A program made the translations under genes and the position numbers. A stretch of 9,107 nucleotides of DNA from Rhodocyclales bacterium (GTDB lineage: Bacteria > Pseudomonadota > Gammaproteobacteria > Burkholderiales > Rhodocyclaceae), in NCBI GenBank assembly GCA_021286885.1, contig JAJTBM010000096.1, positions 1 to 9,107 on the forward strand, written 5' to 3'. The notes under the pieces are model-generated. The model saw nothing but the letters and a program-made list of their open reading frames with translations, had not been told where the DNA came from and made no database searches. Shown here piece by piece: positions 6,762 through 9,107 of this stretch; the stretch's first letter is position 1, and every line of letters begins with the position of its first letter.

Positions 6762-6763
6762 TT

Positions 6764-6906
6764 CTCACATCCAGATTACATCTATCAAAAATCGCACAAA
6801 TCCACAGTAATTTGTTGGATTCATCATCACAAACGTCAATATATGTTATAAAAATAGAGCATGTAATACATATCCTTACACCAACAGTGCTGACACGGAG
6901 GTCATC
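6764..6906 (+). promoter_or_regulatory. AT-rich upstream region of the lipoprotein gene
   Basis: This gene-free stretch is strikingly AT-rich; by hand count 64 of 90 bases in 6781-6870 are A or T. A possible -10 box TATAAA is at 6847-6852, without a convincing -35. Dyad elements include AGAT-TAC-ATCT (6773-6783), AATCCACA..TGTtGGATT (6799-6821, one bulged base), ATATGT (6841-6846) with ACATAT (6868-6873), ATGTA-A-TACAT (6861-6871) and TGTAA-N9-TTACA (6862-6880). The ribosome binding site GGAGGT (6897-6902) ends four bases before the ATG. If the -10 is right, the last two dyads lie just downstream of the transcription start, a common repressor position. No regulator can be named. Confidence 0.45.
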
Positions 6907-8964
6907 ATGCACGCCAAAATCAAACCCCTCGCCCTGATTCTCGGAAGTACTTTCCTGGTAGTTGGCTGTGGAGGCGGTGGCGGATCTTCTGGCAGCACTG
7001 ATACCAACACGACACCCAGCACCCCTACCACCTCGACCAACGTCACCATCACGCCCTCCCTGGGCCGTTTTGCCACGGGCTGTCCGGTGGAACTGCGTAG
7101 CAGCGATGGCACCCTGCTCGGCACTACCACCATCACCAGCCAGGGCACTGCCAGCGTCACCATCCAGAACTACACCGGCCCGGTGATTGCCCAGGTTAAG
7201 GGCGCCGCCAACTGCACCTACTTTGACGAGGCTACGGGCACCGACAAGCCCTTTGGCGCCGGACAAACCATGACCGCCGTGCTCGACTCGGTGCGCAGTG
7301 AATTCAGTATCAATGCCCTGACCAATCTGGCTGCTGCCCGGGTGCTGGACGGTACCAAGCTTGCCAGTGGCAAGACCGCCGATTCGGTCAAGGAAGAAAA
7401 CGCGACCGTTCAACGCATGTTTGGTGTGAGCGACATGTTTATCGCCCCCACCCTGATTGCCAGCACGACCGACAAACTGGATAACAGCGACGCGAGCAAG
7501 CTGGCTGCCAAGCTGGCCGCCCTCTCCGAACTGGCCAAGAGCCAATCCACCGATCTGGTGACCCTGGCCAACAACTTGGCCAACGACATCAAGGATGGCA
7601 CCTTCGACAGCCTGAGCAGCTCCGCCCTACAAAGCGCCCTGACCACCACAGCAGGCAAGTACGCCAATGCTGCCGCCAAGGCCGAACTGGAAGATCTGGC
7701 CCAGAACACCACCCTGGTGCTGAAGGTCGCCGATGTGAAAGCCGACGTGGATAAAGTGCTGAAGGCAGGCACGGCCCTCACCCAGGCCAAGGCCATCTTC
7801 TCTGATCTGCGCACCAGCATTCTGAGCCTCAGCAACGATGCAGGCACCGGCAGCCTGGATGCTGAATCTGCCCTGCTGGATGCAGACTTCCAGAACGGTG
7901 TCGCCACCCAGGGCACGACTGAAACCATCCAGATGATGATCGAGTCCGCCAATGCGATCTTCCTGCATGGTGAAACCTCGGTGGGCACCCAGGGCTCGGG
8001 GCGCTACTGCGCACTCTCCGCAGCCAACCAGATCACCTGCCAGTTCGGCATTTACAATGGCCAACGCCTGTTCCGGGTGGTCATGACCCCGACCCAAACA
8101 GGTGTGAGCTGGAACATTCCCTGGGTGAAGAACACCCAAACCGGCGCCATCTCCAACCCCTCCGGCCTCACGGGCACCATGACCGCTGCCAGCGATGGCA
8201 GCAGTGCCAGCTTCAGCGGCAAGTACTTCCCGATGGTCAAGGGCGCCGACTACACCGACACCAACCTCAACTACACCGCCAGCGGCTCGGCTGCAGCCGG
8301 CACCCAACTGTGGACGGCCAACGGTACGCTGACCACCAAGAGCGGCAGCAGCACGGTTCTGGATGTGAACCTCAACAGCCTGAACATCAACGAGGCCGCA
8401 AAAACCGCCAGCATGACCCTGACCCTCACCAGCCCGCACCATCAGTTTGTGGGCACCCTGTCGGTGAGTGGCATCCTGGGCAGCGGCGAAAACCAGGCGC
8501 CCCAATCGGCCCGCTTCGTCGGCAGCTTCACCAACGTGGCCAGCAACTACAAGATCTTTGAAGGCACCCTAACCGCTGGCCAGGACTGGACCAACTACGA
8601 CCCCACCCTCGTCACCAGCAGCAGCAACTACGCCAAGGCATCCCTGGGCTTTAACGGCACCCTTTACAAGTCTGCGGGTGTCACCGGCGTAGCCCTGAGC
8701 CTCAGCGCGAACAACTTCGCGGGCGTCAACAGCACCACCATCAACCTGGGCTTCAAGGGCAACAGCGGGCTGCAGACCACAGGCAGCGTCACCCTCACCG
8801 ACGGGGCTGGCGTCTGGAGCCTGAGCAACGAAAACGGAGTGAAGGCCAACTATTCCACCACCGACCGCAGCGGCAAGGTGCTGGCATCGGACAACACCGA
8901 GCTGGGCACCATCAGCAGCAAGCGGATCACGTTCATCGACGGCACCTTTGAATCGCTGATCTAA
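6907..8964 (+). CDS. Large uncharacterised lipoprotein, probably outer membrane
   Basis: This is a 685-aa secreted protein of unknown function. The N terminus is a type II signal peptide with lipobox VVGC (residues 18-21); C21 would be lipidated, and Gly at +2 argues for sorting to the outer membrane. A Gly run and a Ser/Thr/Pro tether (22-45) follow. Residues ~46-130 look like a small beta domain (ITPSLGRF..DGTLLGTTTI..TASVTIQNYTGPVIAQV). Residues ~135-345 are mostly helical and rich in Ala/Leu/Lys/Asp. Residues ~350-685 are Ser/Thr/Gly/Asn-rich with alternating beta pattern and repeated 'F.G.L' strands, closing with ITFIDGTFESLI. Apart from C21 there are four cysteines in two pairs (C59/C103 and C368/C378), suggesting disulfides within separate domains. 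Start supported by GGAGGT. It has its own AT-rich upstream region and its own terminator, so it is probably monocistronic. I recall broadly similar betaproteobacterial lipoproteins but cannot name a family; surface binding or adhesion is only a guess. Confidence 0.87.
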   Translation: MHAKIKPLALILGSTFLVVGCGGGGGSSGSTDTNTTPSTPTTSTNVTITPSLGRFATGCPVELRSSDGTLLGTTTITSQGTASVTIQNYTGPVIAQVKGAANCTYFDEATGTDKPFGAGQTMTAVLDSVRSEFSINALTNLAAARVLDGTKLASGKTADSVKEENATVQRMFGVSDMFIAPTLIASTTDKLDNSDASKLAAKLAALSELAKSQSTDLVTLANNLANDIKDGTFDSLSSSALQSALTTTAGKYANAAAKAELEDLAQNTTLVLKVADVKADVDKVLKAGTALTQAKAIFSDLRTSILSLSNDAGTGSLDAESALLDADFQNGVATQGTTETIQMMIESANAIFLHGETSVGTQGSGRYCALSAANQITCQFGIYNGQRLFRVVMTPTQTGVSWNIPWVKNTQTGAISNPSGLTGTMTAASDGSSASFSGKYFPMVKGADYTDTNLNYTASGSAAAGTQLWTANGTLTTKSGSSTVLDVNLNSLNINEAAKTASMTLTLTSPHHQFVGTLSVSGILGSGENQAPQSARFVGSFTNVASNYKIFEGTLTAGQDWTNYDPTLVTSSSNYAKASLGFNGTLYKSAGVTGVALSLSANNFAGVNSTTINLGFKGNSGLQTTGSVTLTDGAGVWSLSNENGVKANYSTTDRSGKVLASDNTELGTISSKRITFIDGTFESLI

Positions 8965-9008
8965 ACTGCATGCACCCGGCCTGCTTGCTCAGGCTCAGCA
9001 CCCAGCAA

Positions 9009-9040
9009 ACGGGCACCTGCCGGACAGGTGCCCGTTTTTT
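9009..9040 (+). terminator. Intrinsic terminator after the lipoprotein gene
   Basis: ACGGGCACCTG (9009-9019) pairs perfectly with CAGGTGCCCGT (9025-9035) around a five-base loop, followed by a T-run through 9040. A strong Rho-independent terminator 45 bases after the stop. Confidence 0.93.
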
Positions 9041-9067
9041 CCATTGAGATCCCGTCCAGGACACCCG

Positions 9068-9107
9068 ATGCGTTCCTCGCTCCTTCCCCTGCTTGCCCTG
9101 CTCCCCG
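9068..9107 (+). CDS. Start of a probable exported protein (cut by window end)
   Basis: ATG at 9068 opens a frame that runs off the right edge after 13 full codons (MRSSLLPLLALLP). An AGGA (9058-9061) lies six bases upstream, a reasonable ribosome binding site. The sequence begins with one basic residue followed by a Leu-rich hydrophobic run, typical of a signal peptide. It starts 28 bases after the lipoprotein terminator with no promoter that I can identify. The product cannot be recognised from this fragment. Confidence 0.5.
   Translation, partial: MRSSLLPLLALLP

Noticed and set aside
6730..6763. The T-rich octamer tract as an intrinsic terminator for the prlC operon
   Set aside because: There is no inverted repeat before the T runs; the units are direct repeats only.
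7627..8505. A 292-codon minus-strand frame inside the lipoprotein gene
   Set aside because: Antisense shadow with biased Gly/Val/Ala/His composition and no start signal; the plus-strand frame has a lipobox, ribosome binding site and terminator.

Overview
The window is a high-GC chromosomal segment that reads as betaproteobacterial, most likely Rhodocyclales. That placement rests on my recollection of the families (long-form PurC, DUF3422, a DUF4124/glutaredoxin protein, the fba-purC neighbourhood) and on codon use, not on a search. No tRNA, rRNA, CRISPR array, transposase, integrase or phage gene is visible.

Layout from left to right. (1) The last ~84 codons of a class II fructose-bisphosphate aldolase end in a strong intrinsic terminator. 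(2) A 122-aa hypothetical protein follows, with a coiled coil and a C-terminal membrane anchor. (3) Next is a DUF3422 membrane-anchored protein with two C-terminal transmembrane segments. (4) purC (SAICAR synthase) starts from GTG behind a TATAAT box and ends at a perfect 10-bp terminator shared with the convergent gene. (5) On the minus strand is an HDOD-domain protein, divergent from (6) prlC/opdA, oligopeptidase A. (7) A periplasmic DUF4124-glutaredoxin-like protein overlaps the prlC stop codon. (8) An AT-rich intergenic stretch of about 180 bp holds a four-copy octamer repeat and several small palindromes. (9) A 685-aa uncharacterised outer-membrane-type lipoprotein stands alone and ends in a strong terminator. 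(10) The window closes on the first 13 codons of another apparently exported protein.

Functionally this is mostly core genome: glycolysis/gluconeogenesis or Calvin cycle (aldolase), purine synthesis (PurC) and peptide turnover (PrlC). Uncharacterised envelope proteins are interleaved with these. I do not see a self-evident new multi-gene system. The parts that stand out are the lone large lipoprotein with its unusual AT-rich, repeat-bearing upstream region; the cytosolic-peptidase/periplasmic-thioredoxin-fold coupling; and the small coiled-coil membrane protein.
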